Below are positions 43,238-55,438 of a stretch of 64,000 nt of DNA, piece by piece. The DNA is from Bombardia bombarda (Eukaryota > Ascomycota > Sordariomycetes > Sordariales > Lasiosphaeriaceae). Under the pieces are notes generated by a model that searched no databases, was not told the DNA's origin, and worked only from the letters and a program-made list of their open reading frames with translations. Within the stretch, counting starts at the first letter, position 1, and each line of letters opens with the position of its first letter. The position numbers and the translations under genes are program-made. Location of the stretch: the NCBI GenBank assembly GCA_030512295.1, contig JAULSR010000009.1:992001-1056000 (forward strand). Reading direction: 5' to 3'.

Positions 43238-44535
43238 AAGGTGTCGCAGCGCATCATCAAGCCTTGCCGAACTTCTCTCCCTTTCCCCGCAAACCTGGCA
43301 CTCCGTGTTGCCCTCTCCTTGTTACCCTCTCCTTGTTACCCTCTCCTTGAATCCGTGTCATAGGCATTTCGCAAAGATCAAACTCATGTGCAGTGGAATA
43401 GTGTGGTGGATGATAGATAGCGTTAGATATGAGCTACTTGGCGGCTCCTTGGCAAAAAAAAAAGTACTCGATAACAGTTCACAGATTGAGGACAGGAGCG
43501 CATGTCCTGTGTCGTAACTGATCAATTGAAAAACACGGATTTTGTGATTTGTATGGGGATTTGTATACGCTAAGACGATTTTGTTCGAGTGGCCCTTCAG
43601 ACCAGTTTATGGTATTTGACGGGGTGTGAGGCGTTGGTTGTGGGGCGGGGGCGTGTGTGGTGTAGGGGCCGCGGGGGGGGGGAATAAACTGGCGTGATTC
43701 TTGAGACTAAGGCGGGTGGGTGGAGGGGATCCGACATACGCAAGGGGGTTTCTTACATTCTCGGCAGAAACCCCTTTTGAGGGGTGGTGCTTGGCAGATG
43801 TTAGGGAGCAAGTTGGGCACTCATATGCCCTCCACTGCGGGTTGTGAGCGCAATGAGGCATCCGAGCAGCAGTGGGTGGCTCCTTCCCCCACCATGAACC
43901 AAGGCACCAACCGACATGGTGTCAAGGCGACCCCCATTGGCCACCAAACCACAGTAGTTCCTGTCTTTGGTTGTCAAAAAGGAAGTCCAGCCGAACGAAT
44001 GGCCAACCCATGCAGCTTCTGCCCAACCCATGCAGCTTCTGCACGGCCGACTCTAAAAATATTGCAGCCATACTGCATTTGGTGCAGCACAAATCTTCTG
44101 ACACAAGCTACAGCGCCATTCCCATGCAGGATACCGATAATTATCGTGCTTGTCAACAGGGCTTCGTCCAGTCGGGGAATGGTGGCGAGCACCACCCACG
44201 CGCGTCTCCCACGCGCAACTTGGCGACCCATGCCCTGGGAGGGACGCGGCCATGAAAGCAATAGATCTGCGCGCCAAGCTTGCGGAATACGGTTCGTTCG
44301 ACTCTCGTGTTATGCCTCGTGGTCTGCCTATCGATCAGCCTTATCACCACTTCTGTTTCAAGATGTCAGGCACGGCATGATGCTGACTAGCTGCAGTATA
44401 TTATCTTCTTGTTGGACTTGAAGTCGTTCGCCAACCTTCCAGCTCATTCTCGTGTCTAGTGGTATCGATACCAGTGCACGCCCGTCGCGTCCAGCACAAC
44501 ACACCACCGGTGACCGCCGCCCTGACCCCGCCAAC
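43238..44535. other. Intergenic, no secure gene
   Basis: A 233-codon plus frame (43720-44421) and its opposite-strand counterparts lack domain, splice or codon support, so I do not call them. CCCTCTCCTTGTTA is repeated three times at 43311-43347. Confidence 0.5.
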
Positions 44536-47500
44536 ATGGCCTTGGCTGCCATCAACGTCCAATTTCCCCTCCCAAGACCGCCCAGTTGCCTGGCGTGCGG
44601 AGAGCGATGCACACGCGACACTACCAGAAGCAACAACAACGGCAATTACGGTCGTCCGTACTATTACTGCGTGAACCGAGTCTACCACGAGCGCAAGTTC
44701 TCGTGCTTTGACGATTACCGGGGCCTCGATCCGGGCAACCCGAGGTGCTGGTGCAACCCGGCCCTCACAAGCCGCCGGACCACAAACAATGGCTCCGACT
44801 TCTTCACATGCGCTGTCGGGGGCTGCCGGTTCAGCCGGTCCGCGTACCAGTATCAATATGAGCTCCAAGAGGAGTCGCAGTCGGAGCCGGAGGAAGAGGA
44901 CTTGTCTCGCATGATGGGCAACGTGTCTCTGACGGAACGCGCACAACGGGGAGGAACTGCGTCCTCGCCTCCTCCGCCCTACAGTGCTCCTCCAACAGTG
45001 CCGCCAGTGCATCAAAATGCTGCTTCGACGCAGTCGTTTGCTTCGTCAGCTGCGACAGCTGCCTCGACGGCGATCATCCCAGTGACACCGCCACCTCCAG
45101 CCACTCCTCTCGCCCCAGCCCCAGCAGTTTTGCCGACATATCAACCTAGACTTGTGTTTGGGCTTCCTGCTTCGAGTCAGGCAGCTCAGAGTGGCTCGGT
45201 ACCAGCGCAACATGAGCCAGCGTCGACGCTCCCTCCTCTGCCTACCCTGACCCCCCTACCCACATTCACTTCTCAGGCTCATGGCGTGCCAGCGCCAGAG
45301 CAGGGCATTGCTGCTATGATGGCGGCTATAGATGCGAATCTGGCTGCGAGCCGTGCAGCACTTGCGAATTTGGCTGCGAGCCGTGGAGCCGTTTCGAATT
45401 CCCCTTCGGCCCAGAACGCTTCCACTTCCCAGAACACGGCCCCATTCAGCTTCACCACCCCGTTGTTCAACCCCAGCTCTGCTCCCACTCCCCCGGCCCT
45501 GTTCAGGTTCAGCGATAGCAACACAAACTGGAGCTTCGGCAACAGCAGCAATAGCAACACTGGCAACACTAGCAACACGACCCCAAACCTCTTCGGCCAA
45601 TCTACAAGCAGTACACCTCCAGCACAGGGCGGCCTTTTCTCATTTACCAATACCAACAATGCGACCTCCGGTCTCTTTGGTGCATCTCAGAGAAGCACAC
45701 CTCCGGCTCAAGGTGGTCTTTTCTCGTTTGGCACTAACACCACTGCCTCAAGTCCTTTTGGTGGATCTCGGACACCTGCTCAGGGTGGCCTTTTTTCACC
45801 CAGTATCAATAATCCGGCGTCGAGTCCCTTCGGTGAACCTCAAAGCAGCAAACCTCCTGCTCAGGGTGGTCTTTTCTCATCTAATACCAACACCACCGCC
45901 TCAAATACTTTTGGTTCTGCTCAGAGCACAACGCCGCCGGCTCGGGGTGGCCTGTTCTCGTCCGGTGTCAGCGCAGCGACCTCGAACCTTTTTTTCTCGT
46001 CCATTGGAGATACAACCACATCGAGTATCTTTGGTTCGGCCCAGGGTAATTCACCGGATGCCCAGAGCAGCGACCCTTCAGCGGGAAACAAACCTGCTGT
46101 AACCCCTACGGTTGCTCCTGGAACTAAGAGCATGACTTCATCAACCATTACTCTTTCTTTTGGCCAGGTTACTCCTCCCAGAACCCAAAATGCGACTGTT
46201 TCAACCCAGAACACTGTACTTCCGGCACAGGCCAGCCCCCCTTCAGCCCAAGCCACACCTCCCTCAACGAAGGCTACTCCTCCTCCAACTCAGACCACCA
46301 GCCGTGCAGGCCAAAGCAGCAGCAGCACCACTCCAGCCCTCGGTACCTCTCCCCCAACCCAGGGGAAGGGTCCATCGGATCAGACAACATCTCCTCGCCA
46401 AAACACCTGTGCTTTGACCCCACAAGGCCCTACTGGAACTCCAAGCAGTCCCTCTCCAATTATCAGGATCCCGCCAGCTGCTAAGCCAGCATCTCTCACC
46501 TCCCAAGAGACCAGCAATCTTGTTCTCCCTCCCGCCTTCAAATGGCGAGTCTCAACGGGGTTTGGTGAGTCGCCTCTTTGCACTATATGCAAGCTGGCGC
46601 TGGAAACTGTCCGAAAGGACGGGGACTACCTGCAGACGACCATCATGCCCGAGGTTCGAAGCCAGGCTGGATGCCACCTGTGCGCGTACTTTGTGCGATA
46701 TAGGCGCGGAGAGGGGCCTGCGCCCGCACCTGCGTCTGAGACAGAACCCGGGAGCGATGTGTATGTCAGCTACGAGTTTGAGCCGGTAGACTTGGGTCAG
46801 GCGACGCTCTATCTTATGTGGTATGAGAAGGGCAAGTCAAAGTGGTTTGACCAGACGGCTCTGGGCTGCAAGCCTGCCGAAAATTGTAAGTTTTGCCCTC
46901 CCCTATCCGACTTGGTCCCTATCCGATTTGGTCGCAACCGTTTCAATACCCGAGTACTTACACCATGTAGCCTCGTCATCAATCGACTTCTTAGCCTTTC
47001 TCGACCCCTTCAGCAAGTGCATGAATCAAGCCAGCCAGTGGATCCGCAAATGCCAGACCTCGCACTCGATATGCAATGGTAGTGCAAGATCTCATTTCAT
47101 CCCCACGCGCGTCATCGACGTCGGCGACAAGAATCTCAAGCACTTCCGCCATCTCATCAAACCTGTCCTTCGCAATGGCAAGGACCTCCCCCTCGGCTCT
47201 CGCTACCTCACCCTCAGCCACTGCTGGGGTGGCTCCGTGCCCACTCGCCTCACCAAAGCCAACCTCTTCAGCATGGGCGTCTCCATCTCCTTCGAAGGCC
47301 TCCCCAAGACGTTCCAGGATGCCATCATCGTCGCCCAGAACCTGGGCATCCGCTATATCTGGATCGACTCGCTCTGCATCATTCAAGACTCGCCAGACGA
47401 CTGGCAGCACGAGTCGGCGCTCATGGCCGACGTCTACCGGAACAGCTCGTGTAACCTGTCCGCAACACAAGCGGCTGACAGCTCAGCTGGTCTGTTCCTC

Positions 47501-48928
47501 GACCACAACGCGATCTTCACCAAGCCCGTCAAGGCCTGCTATGTTTCTGATAGCAAGGGCCTGACCCTACACAGTTTTTGGCACAAGTCCGTGTGGACCC
47601 GAGGCCTGGAGAGCTCGCCACTTCTCAAGCGCGGTTGGGTCCTACAGGAGCGGCTGCTTTCACGCTGCAACTTGCACTTCACCAAGGACCAACTCGTGTG
47701 GGAATGTCGCGGCATGAGCGCATGCGAGACCTTTCCCGAGGAGATGCCCTTTTTCGAGGAACCGCGGTCGCTCAAGACCACGCTGGCAAAGGCTCTAAAC
47801 AGCACCACCAGTAGTAGTAACAGCAGCAGCAGCAGCAGCAGCTCTGGCACTGAGGCAGCTGGGACAGCAAACATCACAAACAGCTGGAGCAACACCGTCG
47901 GAGAATACACCAGATGCAGCCTGACCTACAATTCCGACAAGCTCATCGCATTCGGCGGTCTGGCCAAGGCCTACAGCGAGGTCCTCGGCAGCGGCAAGGA
48001 CCAGGCCGCCAAAGCCGCGTACATCGCCGGCCTCTGGAAGGAGAACATAGCCTACCAGCTCTGCTGGCGCGGGACCGCCGCCAGCCAGAAAGACAAATAC
48101 GTCGCCCCCAGCTGGTCCTGGGCATCCACAACCGGCCCCGTCACCGACGCCTTCCTCCCTCTGCCGCCCGACCCCAGCGTCGTCCGGCAGCTCGAGCTGA
48201 TCGAAGCAGAAGCCGACCTCGTCAACCCGCTCAACCCCTTTGGCCAGATGCGCGGCGGCCATCTGGTGGTTGCGGGTCGTATGGCAACGGTCGTCATCAG
48301 CGGCCTCGGCTCGTACAGCCCCACAGACACCACCACCAGCCCTGGCCATCGCGACAGGGAACCAAAGGTCTACTTGCATGATAAAGGGGGCCACCTCAGG
48401 CACCTGGCGCACCAGCGGGTCGACCTCAGCTGGGCCGGCGCCGACATCGTCGCCCTGGCGAACGAGGCCGACCCTGCTTCTGCAGGGGTGACACCAGATG
48501 ACGACGACTCGGCGGATCTGCACATCCTGGCGGTCACTGAGCACTTGGACGCGGAGGGGGCGCACAGGCGGGCCATGTCGGGCGCGTGGGAGATGGATCG
48601 GCGGAGGAAGCCGAGTACACGGTGGTTGGTGCTGTGTGAGGTTGCGGATGGGGGTGGTGGTGGTGGTGGTGGTGGTGGTGGTGGGGAGAAGGATGAGGAT
48701 GGGTTGAATAGGTGGACTACGTTTAAGAGGGTTGGGAGCTTTGTGGCGGATGATGCGGATTATGGGAGGTTTGAGGAGGCGTGTGAGTGGTTTGAGCGGT
48801 GGAATGTGGGTATGTGGGAGGGGGAGGATGGTGAGGAGGAAGAGGTGGAGTTGCTGCCGGTTTATGATGAGGGAGGTGAGGGGGAGGGGGAGGGGAAGGG
48901 GAAGAGGTATGTTGTGAGGATTATTTGA
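44536..48928 (+). CDS. HET protein with GRF-like zinc region and FG-repeat linker
   Basis: Two exons (44536-46885, 46971-48928; 85-nt intron) encode 1435 aa. ATG 44536 (AACATGG) is the first good start. Residues 16-100 hold two Cys-rich GRF-like units (CLACGERC, GRPYYYC, FSCFDD; then CWCNPAL, DFFTC, GCRF). A Pro/Ser/Ala-rich stretch follows. At about 315-520 come imperfect tandem repeats with LFG, PFG, TFG and FSFG motifs (PPAQGGLFSF), as in nucleoporins. The C-terminal half is a HET domain: LCTICKLALETV near 680, YLTLSHCWGG near 862, and IRYIWIDSLCIIQDSPDDW near 910, then WVLQERLLS. A poly-Gly run from (GGT)n lies near 1343. HET proteins trigger incompatibility cell death. An FG-rich region in front of HET is unusual. 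Confidence 0.85.
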
Positions 48929-49235
48929 TGGGGTGGATTGGTGAGGGGGGTTGGGTGGTTTAGGGTGGGTTGTTTGAGGGTTTGATGTGCCTTTTTCTTG
49001 GAGATTTCTTGGTCTGGGCAACCATGAAGGGGTGGGATGTTTTGAGGTTGGTACTTAGGTAACGACGACATGACCTTTCTGAATACTTATTAACGGGTTA
49101 TCTGTGCTTAAGACCACTACGATCATTACTACATCAACTTTCAATTCGTGTACAGCTTGTGGAAGTAACTTATGCCTGAACCCCATCTCCCACAAGCACC
49201 AACTGAAGTTCCTTGCTACTCCGCATCAAATGCTA
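48929..49235. other. Convergent 3' region
   Basis: Shared 3' flanks of the plus-strand HET gene and the minus-strand C2H2-like gene. The first part continues the G/T-rich bias of the HET gene's 3' end. No gene is seen. Confidence 0.5.
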
Positions 49236-50081
49236 CTAATAATCCCACCAAACATCAACGTTATCCATGCAATGTCCACACCAGCCACAGTCCTTGTCAC
49301 AGAGCCCAAAGCCATTAGCTTTGTCTCCACAATCTGTCCAGCCACCGTACGTTGTCTCCTCACCCGAGGAGTAATAAATTGGGCTGAAACTCGGTTTCTT
49401 TTTTCTGTCATCCTTTTTCTTGTCCTTCTTCGTCTCTATCACAGTCCCTTCTCTAACAAAACCAGGAAGCACAGAGGTTGACGGGCCCGCAGCGATCGAC
49501 GCCGGCGCTGGCACGGGAGGCTCGGCTGCTGTGGGTTGCTTCGCAGATGCAGATGCAGCGGAGGTCGATGGCTTGTTGACAGATAACCCCAGGGCCTGAT
49601 TTGGTACCCCTTTCTCCTTGGCGGCCTTCTTCTCCTTCTTGCTGTTCTTGACTGCGTTGCTTGTCTTTTCGGTCGGCGCAGGGGTGGCTGGTGGATGGGG
49701 CGTTGAGACAGCCGACTTTGGCGGAGTCGACCTTTTGGGAGTCGACTTTGCGAGGGTGGCCGAGCTCGTGGATGTTGATGGCTTTTTAGACGCATTGTTC
49801 TTGGCTGCGGCATGCCGTGGCGAGTCACGCATGTGGTCATGAAGACCGGATGCGCCCTTGACAACCTTTCCACATGCACAGGTCATTTTCCCGGTGCCGA
49901 CAATGTTGTCCTGGGGCGGCGGTGGCAGCTGCGTGGGGGAGGCTGTTGCTGGACCTGGACCCGCGTTGGAAGGGGCAGATGCCGTTGAGGGACCATGGCG
50001 AGGCGAGTCGCGAACGTGCTGTGCTATTGCGCTCTGGCTCTTGAATCTTTTGCCGCACTGGCATGGCACTGGACTGTTCAT
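49236..50081 (-). CDS. C2H2-like zinc-finger protein, 281 aa
   Basis: Single exon from ATG 50081 (MNSPVPCQCGKRFKSQSAIA). Two near-identical finger-like units, CQCGKRFKSQSAIAQHVRDS with PRH (residues 7-29) and CACGKVVKGASGLHDHMRDS with PRH (about 67-90), have a compact C-x-C spacing and paired His. The middle is Ser/Thr/Pro/Ala- and Lys-rich and disordered, with basic clusters (KNSKKEKKAAKEK, KKDKKKDDRKKK) that could be nuclear signals. The C-terminus is a short Cys-rich module (GLCDKDCGWCGHCMDN). The repeated RDSPRH motif suggests a duplicated unit. Nucleic-acid binding is likely; targets are unknown. It is convergent with the HET gene. Confidence 0.7.
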   Translation of the reverse strand: MNSPVPCQCGKRFKSQSAIAQHVRDSPRHGPSTASAPSNAGPGPATASPTQLPPPPQDNIVGTGKMTCACGKVVKGASGLHDHMRDSPRHAAAKNNASKKPSTSTSSATLAKSTPKRSTPPKSAVSTPHPPATPAPTEKTSNAVKNSKKEKKAAKEKGVPNQALGLSVNKPSTSAASASAKQPTAAEPPVPAPASIAAGPSTSVLPGFVREGTVIETKKDKKKDDRKKKPSFSPIYYSSGEETTYGGWTDCGDKANGFGLCDKDCGWCGHCMDNVDVWWDY

Positions 50082-50580
50082 TTTTGGAATCTGCGATCGC
50101 TTTCGTATGGGTAGATGGGTGATGAAGGAGACGTTGGCTGATTGAGGAGCGGGGAAAGAATGCCATCATCTCTGACAGATGTTTGCGACTTCCAGTCCTG
50201 ATTGGACTGTGGGACGTTGAGGCCTACCGCCAAGACCAGTTCTGGGTGCAACGTATTTTTATCGCAAAATGAATGTTGAAAAAAACTTGATTGGTGGTGC
50301 TGGAGCGGTCTGACTGCCTCAAGGGAGGGCAGTTGCATATGTGCGATTTGGACGACCTTCCGACATAGATGGTCTACAACCTAAGGAGCACTCTGTTTGT
50401 TTACATCTCTGTCACAGTCTAGAAGCTACCTACCTAGTACTCCGTACCTCACCTTCGTACCGGTATCCACCAATCAGAGGTGAATGGAAAGTCCCGCTGT
50501 GAACGGCATTGCGCCAATCAGATGTCTTCCAGATGTGCTTATATAACACCGCTAATCCAATGGTTACTGCAACAATTAAA
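50082..50580. other. Intergenic upstream of tRNA-Tyr and of the C2H2-like gene
   Basis: Promoter region of the minus-strand zinc-finger gene (50082 onward) and 5' flank of the tRNA. No coding sequence. Confidence 0.5.
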
Positions 50581-50667
50581 CTCCTTGTGGTGTAGTTGGC
50601 TATCACGTTCGGCTGTAATTGGTTAATCGTAACCGAAAGGTCACCGGCTCGATTCCGGTCGGGGAGA
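50581..50667 (+). tRNA. tRNA-Tyr(GTA) with 13-nt intron
   Basis: Complete cloverleaf: acceptor stem CTCCTTG/CGGGGAG (with the C1-G72 pair and A73 typical of eukaryotic tRNA-Tyr), D-arm GTGTAGTTGGCTATCAC, anticodon stem TTCGG/CCGAA, anticodon GTA at 50615-50617, T-arm ACCGG CTCGATT CCGGT. A 13-nt intron (50619-50631) follows the purine after the anticodon, the canonical position; eukaryotic tRNA-Tyr genes regularly carry introns. A TTTTT Pol III terminator follows at 50672-50676. Confidence 0.85.
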
Positions 50668-51296
50668 TATCTTTTTGCATTGTGCTCCTTTTATCCTGCC
50701 GCCCTGTTCCTTTTTTTATGAACAGATTCACACGAGAACTACTATTGATAGTAAAGACGACTCGCCTCCCAAGGAGGGGTATACAGCAGAGTTTTAGATG
50801 AAAACGTGGTAGAAGTGTCAGAATGACCCCCATTTAATAGGCACTACGTAAAAAAAGCTGCTTTCATCCACATCGTGAAATCCCCAGAGATCGACACTGA
50901 TAACGTAATGAAAAAATAAAGGACTTGTCATATTCCACAAATAACAGTCTTGGGCTTTGCTTGGAATAGACAACTGACAGTTTTGCTGAAAGAAAAGCCG
51001 GCTCAATTCTGCTCTAGCTCCTATGCGCCCACTCTACGTCAGGAGAGAAACCTTGCCAAATACCGTGAAGAAAATATAAGCGACTATGATTGTTGGAATG
51101 ACAAGGTCATTCGTACGAGTCACTATAGTAACTGTAGAGAACGGGTTGGTTGGGGGTTGTTATTGTTGTATTGATCTGCTTGTCTATGTAAAAGGATCAC
51201 GAACTACGGGGACAGGAAGTGGGTGGTTTTCGAGGGGTTCCTGGGACACGTGACTAGCTCCCCACTGTTTTGCATCCTGTCGACCAATCACAGCCG
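50668..51296. other. Intergenic, no gene seen
   Basis: AT-moderate sequence between tRNA-Tyr and the 3' end of the NLR gene; short frames only. Confidence 0.5.
50672..50676 (+). terminator. Pol III T-run terminator of tRNA-Tyr
   Basis: TTTTT begins five bases after the discriminator base. Confidence 0.7.
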
Positions 51297-54200
51297 TCAC
51301 AGCCTGACGGCTGTATACCTCTGATTGATCGTAAATCCGACAATGATTCCTGAGAATGTTGTTAGTTTGTTTCATCTTAGAAGCCTGCTTAGCGAGTAAC
51401 TTACCCAGTGCAAATACAAAGACCCAGCTGCTGATCAGCCGCTTCGACTCCTGCACCACTCTTTCTGAGTACGCTTTCAACGTGTCCTCCTTATGGCCTG
51501 CCATCTTGTCAAATGCAGACACGTCCACAGTCCCAGATTTATCTTCAGCCGTGGCAGTCCATTCCTGATCGTTTTCTCCCGGTGTGTTAACCTCCTCCAC
51601 AGACGCTTCAGCTTCCTGTATTTTTTTATAAGGCAGCTGCAACAAGGTCTCTTTCTCTAGGAAAAACCGAAGTGTGATGGTGCCACACCATCTGGAGTTT
51701 ACAATCTCCCATTGGAGTAAACTCCAGTCGAAATCCTTATTCATCTCAATAACACCGGTTATTGTCTCCTCCATCTCAAATTCCAAATCTACATAAATCG
51801 TATCTGACGTTGATTCAGAGTATTCGCCCCAGCGATTTTCCCTATCCATCAGTCTCGTCTGCTCCAATGGCTTCAAACCCAAGGGGAGGCGAAAAGTAGC
51901 CCGAAATGACGAGCTTTTACCCCAGCGTAGAAATCGGGGGATTAGTTGCTCAGCCGAACTGCCCATCAGGTTATCTACCAGCCAGCACATGAATAAATAT
52001 AATGTAATATGTTGCCAAAATCGCAAATCATACCTCGATAGATTAAATATGCCTACTGGACTTATGCGCGTCCTCGTCTCCGCGTAAGTCGTGAGTATCT
52101 CTCGCTCGAAAAGATAGTCAATCACTTCCCAGTAGATAGGCTTATTTTTTATTATAGTGTGCCAGAAAATCAGCATCACCCCTTCGGTGTCGTCTCTGAA
52201 GGCGATTGGGTCGTGGTCTATCTTCCACCTTAAGTATTGAACATGCCCCATAGATAACGCGGCTACGATTGCTGGTCTGTCATAAATTGGGTTGTCAAAC
52301 TCGTACCGAGAAACCAGGCTGTCCTCGCGGGATACACGCCATGGCTTTTGGCATAGACATTCCAAGAATTGATAGGGAGCTTGATCAAGATCGTTGGCCA
52401 AGCGCATTTCGAATAATCCGCGTAGCAGGTCATCCAAACGACTCTTAGGGTGTATCCTCAGTCGATACGATGCCAATATCAGCTGAGACAGCGTATGAAT
52501 AGCGTCTAATTCGCTTATATTCGCCGCTATCTCGGTCTTGATTTTGGGTGTCTCGAGAAATTCGTGGATTGAGCGATGAGTGTAATCAATGACGTTCGGA
52601 TTGAGCCAACTCCTAACCGAAATGTCTGCTTCGATAAGCCCTTTACACCAGCCATTCAGCAACTTCTTGGTGCGGCTTATCCTAACATATATCGCTTGTT
52701 CACTAGTGTCCACTGTTTCTAGAAAGTTGTTCGCCATGGCAAACTCGTTATCAGAGTCATAGGTCTCCAAAAACGACAATTCAACCAGTGAGATCGATAG
52801 GCCGTATTTCCTCGCTTGCGAGAGCATTGCGAACGTCACATATGCACTCTTCTGAGTAACCCTCGGTATAGTCTTGAATATATGCTCGAACAGGTCGCTT
52901 AGCTCATGAGGGAAGGAATCAAGGAGTCTCGCCAGTTTGGAAACATTGTCGTCGTTTTCGAGCTGCTCGCGCATTGACTTGACCACCAAAGTTGTCCATA
53001 GAAAGATTCCTTGTGCTTTTTCTGGGATTTGGCGGATCAGATACTCCTTTGTCTCATCGTCTGGCAAGTCAACAAGCTTGTCTCGAACATAGTCCCTCAT
53101 GTCTTCATGAGTAAGATCATGAAGTCGGATTCTTGTCTCGGCGGGAAAGTTGTTCATGAAGACGTTGTCTTCTCTGCTTGAGACACAGAGCTTGACGTTG
53201 GAAGATGATTTGACCCAGCTAAGGAAAAGATCCACAAGTTCTCTGCGATCTTGCTGTGGAGTTTCTTGATACTCATCGAGGCCATCAATGAAGAAGCAGA
53301 AGCAACTCGTACTTCGTTGTGCTTCGCCCTGGATAATCTGGGAAAAGGCTATTCGCACATCCTTCTCTGAGATATCCAATTCGTGTTGTGCCTGCCACGG
53401 AAATGCTCTTGCTTGCTCCCAGCTCCGAGGTAGAGCAAGGGGTATCAAATCGCGAGACTTGTCGAGGATGCTATACAAAAGTGACCGCAGGAGGCCGGCC
53501 AAAGACTTTTGATGTGTGGAGCCGGGTTTCCAGAAGAAAAAGTTTGCGCGGACCAACGTTCTACTCCCTTTGTTGAGAATTGCATGTTAGCTGCATAATC
53601 ATCGTCGGGGCACCACAGCGAGGTATGATATCATACCTTTCCATTTCTCGAGTTCGACCCCTGTACCCGATTGTTCACAGATGAATTTCATCAGTGTCGA
53701 CTTCCCGGAACCCAATTTCCCCGAGATGTGGAATATCCCCTCTCCTGAGGAGAGCCAATTCCGGAGCTTCTTCGAGGCTTCGGTCTTTGCGTTATTTTCG
53801 ACTACACTGTTCTTTCCACCTTCAAAATTGTTGCTTTCAGTTATGGACAAAGAGTCGTCGCCAAAGACCCACTTCAAGGTTTCAGAGTGAGCGTCCTCAA
53901 TCCGGTCATATCGTCCTCTCATGTCGTCAAACATCAAGCTCTTCAAAACTCGATCTTGTGCAATAGAATGAAGCACGTTTTCTTGAACATCGATAAGCTC
54001 ACGTAGTTGAGCCTTGGCATTATCGCCAATAGATGCCAGATGTACCCCATCACGAAGATAGTCAATAGTGGACTGCACTCTTCCAAGCTTAAAGGCATCG
54101 TCTTTGGCCGAGTTAATCAATGCTCTTAACGAGTCTTTCGTTTCTTTTCTGGAGGAAACCTGTCAGACAAAACACCGCGCAAGCTGTGAAGATGCGGTGG

Positions 54201-54631
54201 ACCAACCTCATGATAAACACCAGGTGTAGTTCAAACTGGCTCCGACAGTGGTCAAGCCTCTGCTCTAAATCGACTCTTTCCTTTTCGTACGTTTTGTTCC
54301 TCAGCACAGACAAGACGCTCTGGGACTTTGACGTTGCGTCTTTGGGCTTGATCCGCTGCAGAAGGTTGACGAGATCGTTCGACAAGGTCTGGCATTCAGA
54401 GGCCAGAGTACAGAGCCCCCTTTCCGGTCCTATGAGACGCGAATCATCTGGAAAAAACAGCTGAGCAGACAGCTGCACCATCTCTCTGACGATGACCTCC
54501 CGGCTCCGGTTGTCTTCCAGGCTGCCATCGAGGGATTCGTGGACTTTGGCCGCGCCCTTGATCAAGTTTGCGCTGAAGGTAATGAAGGACAGAATGCCCG
54601 AAACAAGGCCGACGGCTGTGACTGGATCCAT
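51297..54631 (-). CDS. NACHT-type NLR (STAND NTPase)
   Basis: Four exons on the minus strand (54631-54207, 54148-53637, 53567-51405, 51349-51297) give 1050 aa. The N-terminus (MDPVTAVGLVSGILSFITFS) is the helical domain common in fungal NACHT proteins. The NTPase has FHISGKLGSGKSTLMKFI (Walker A, about 287), FCFFIDGLDEYQE (Walker B, about 400), KLCVSSREDN (sensor) and GIFLWTTLVVKSM, then the conserved DYTHRSIHEFLE. About 500 further residues show no WD40, ankyrin or TPR repeats. The last intron (51350-51404, GTAAGT/CTCAG) changes the C-terminus to a hydrophobic VFVFALGIIVGFTI tail; if it is retained, the frame runs on to 51184 with a polar end. Fungal NLRs act in non-self recognition and cell death; this ligand is unknown. 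Confidence 0.85.
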
Positions 54632-55438
54632 TGCGTCAGGCCGACGACATGTACGTCATGTAGAACTAGGACGTGAATCAATGCGGACAAGACACGCAAC
54701 GTCAAGAGGCAAGACAAGCGACCATGTTTTTGGATGATCGGGCAGGCTCCCTCCCACCCCTCCGATGCCATCTTTTCGCCACGTATGCATGCTGTGCCAC
54801 AAATCAATGAAACAACTCTGCAGCATGCAGCATGCAGCCCATTCGTCTACCTCGCAATTATTTGTGATTGGCTGCCGTACCGCTGTTGCAGTTTTCGAAT
54901 TGGTAATGATGCAGGCATTTTGACGTAGGTCGGGGTAATCACCGATGGGACAATTTATCAGTGGGGTCGTTGGAAAAGTTGTCGAGGTACCCCAATCGGG
55001 TTTAGACGTGGTCGGGATGGCAGATATGATCAGTAGGGATTTCTAGGTGGCGATCAGAATGTCACCGTGGATTGATAAAAATTGTTCATTTCGGGTATTC
55101 TCAGTAATCGAACCTGCTGTTTGCGTCGCTCATGGATGTCAAGCTCCCGGGTCTGGACTCATCGTTAATTAATACGTGTTTTTTGTCTTTTTTTGAGAAT
55201 GGAATCATGGGCTCGCTGGGCGACTTCCACTTTACGATTATGTGACTAGTCCAAGCAGGCTTCAGGCAGCCTAGAGTCTAGTCTAGGTCCTAGACTAAAG
55301 TGACGAAGGGGGGCTGTGTCGCCTCAGCAGCCACACTACCGCCATCAGTCGACGTCAGTTTGGCGACCCCAAACGTGGCAGCGTTCCGACTCACCAGTTC
55401 ACTGTCATAATTACCCACATGAAAATGCATCTGCCGAA
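54632..55438. promoter_or_regulatory. Divergent promoter region between the NLR and the 1069-aa gene
   Basis: 807 bp separate two start codons pointing away from each other (54631 minus, 55439 plus). I see no coding sequence. A direct CTGCAGCATG-like duplication lies at about 54820-54835, and CTAGAGTCTAGTCTAGGTCC at 55270-55290. Shared regulation of the two genes is an inference from the arrangement only. Confidence 0.4.

Noticed and set aside
43720..44421. 233-codon plus-strand frame
   Set aside because: No domain, several competing frames on both strands, and unlike the codon usage of real genes here.
47795..49021. 408-codon minus-strand frame
   Set aside because: Antisense of the HET gene; composition is Pro/Leu/His-rich without motif.
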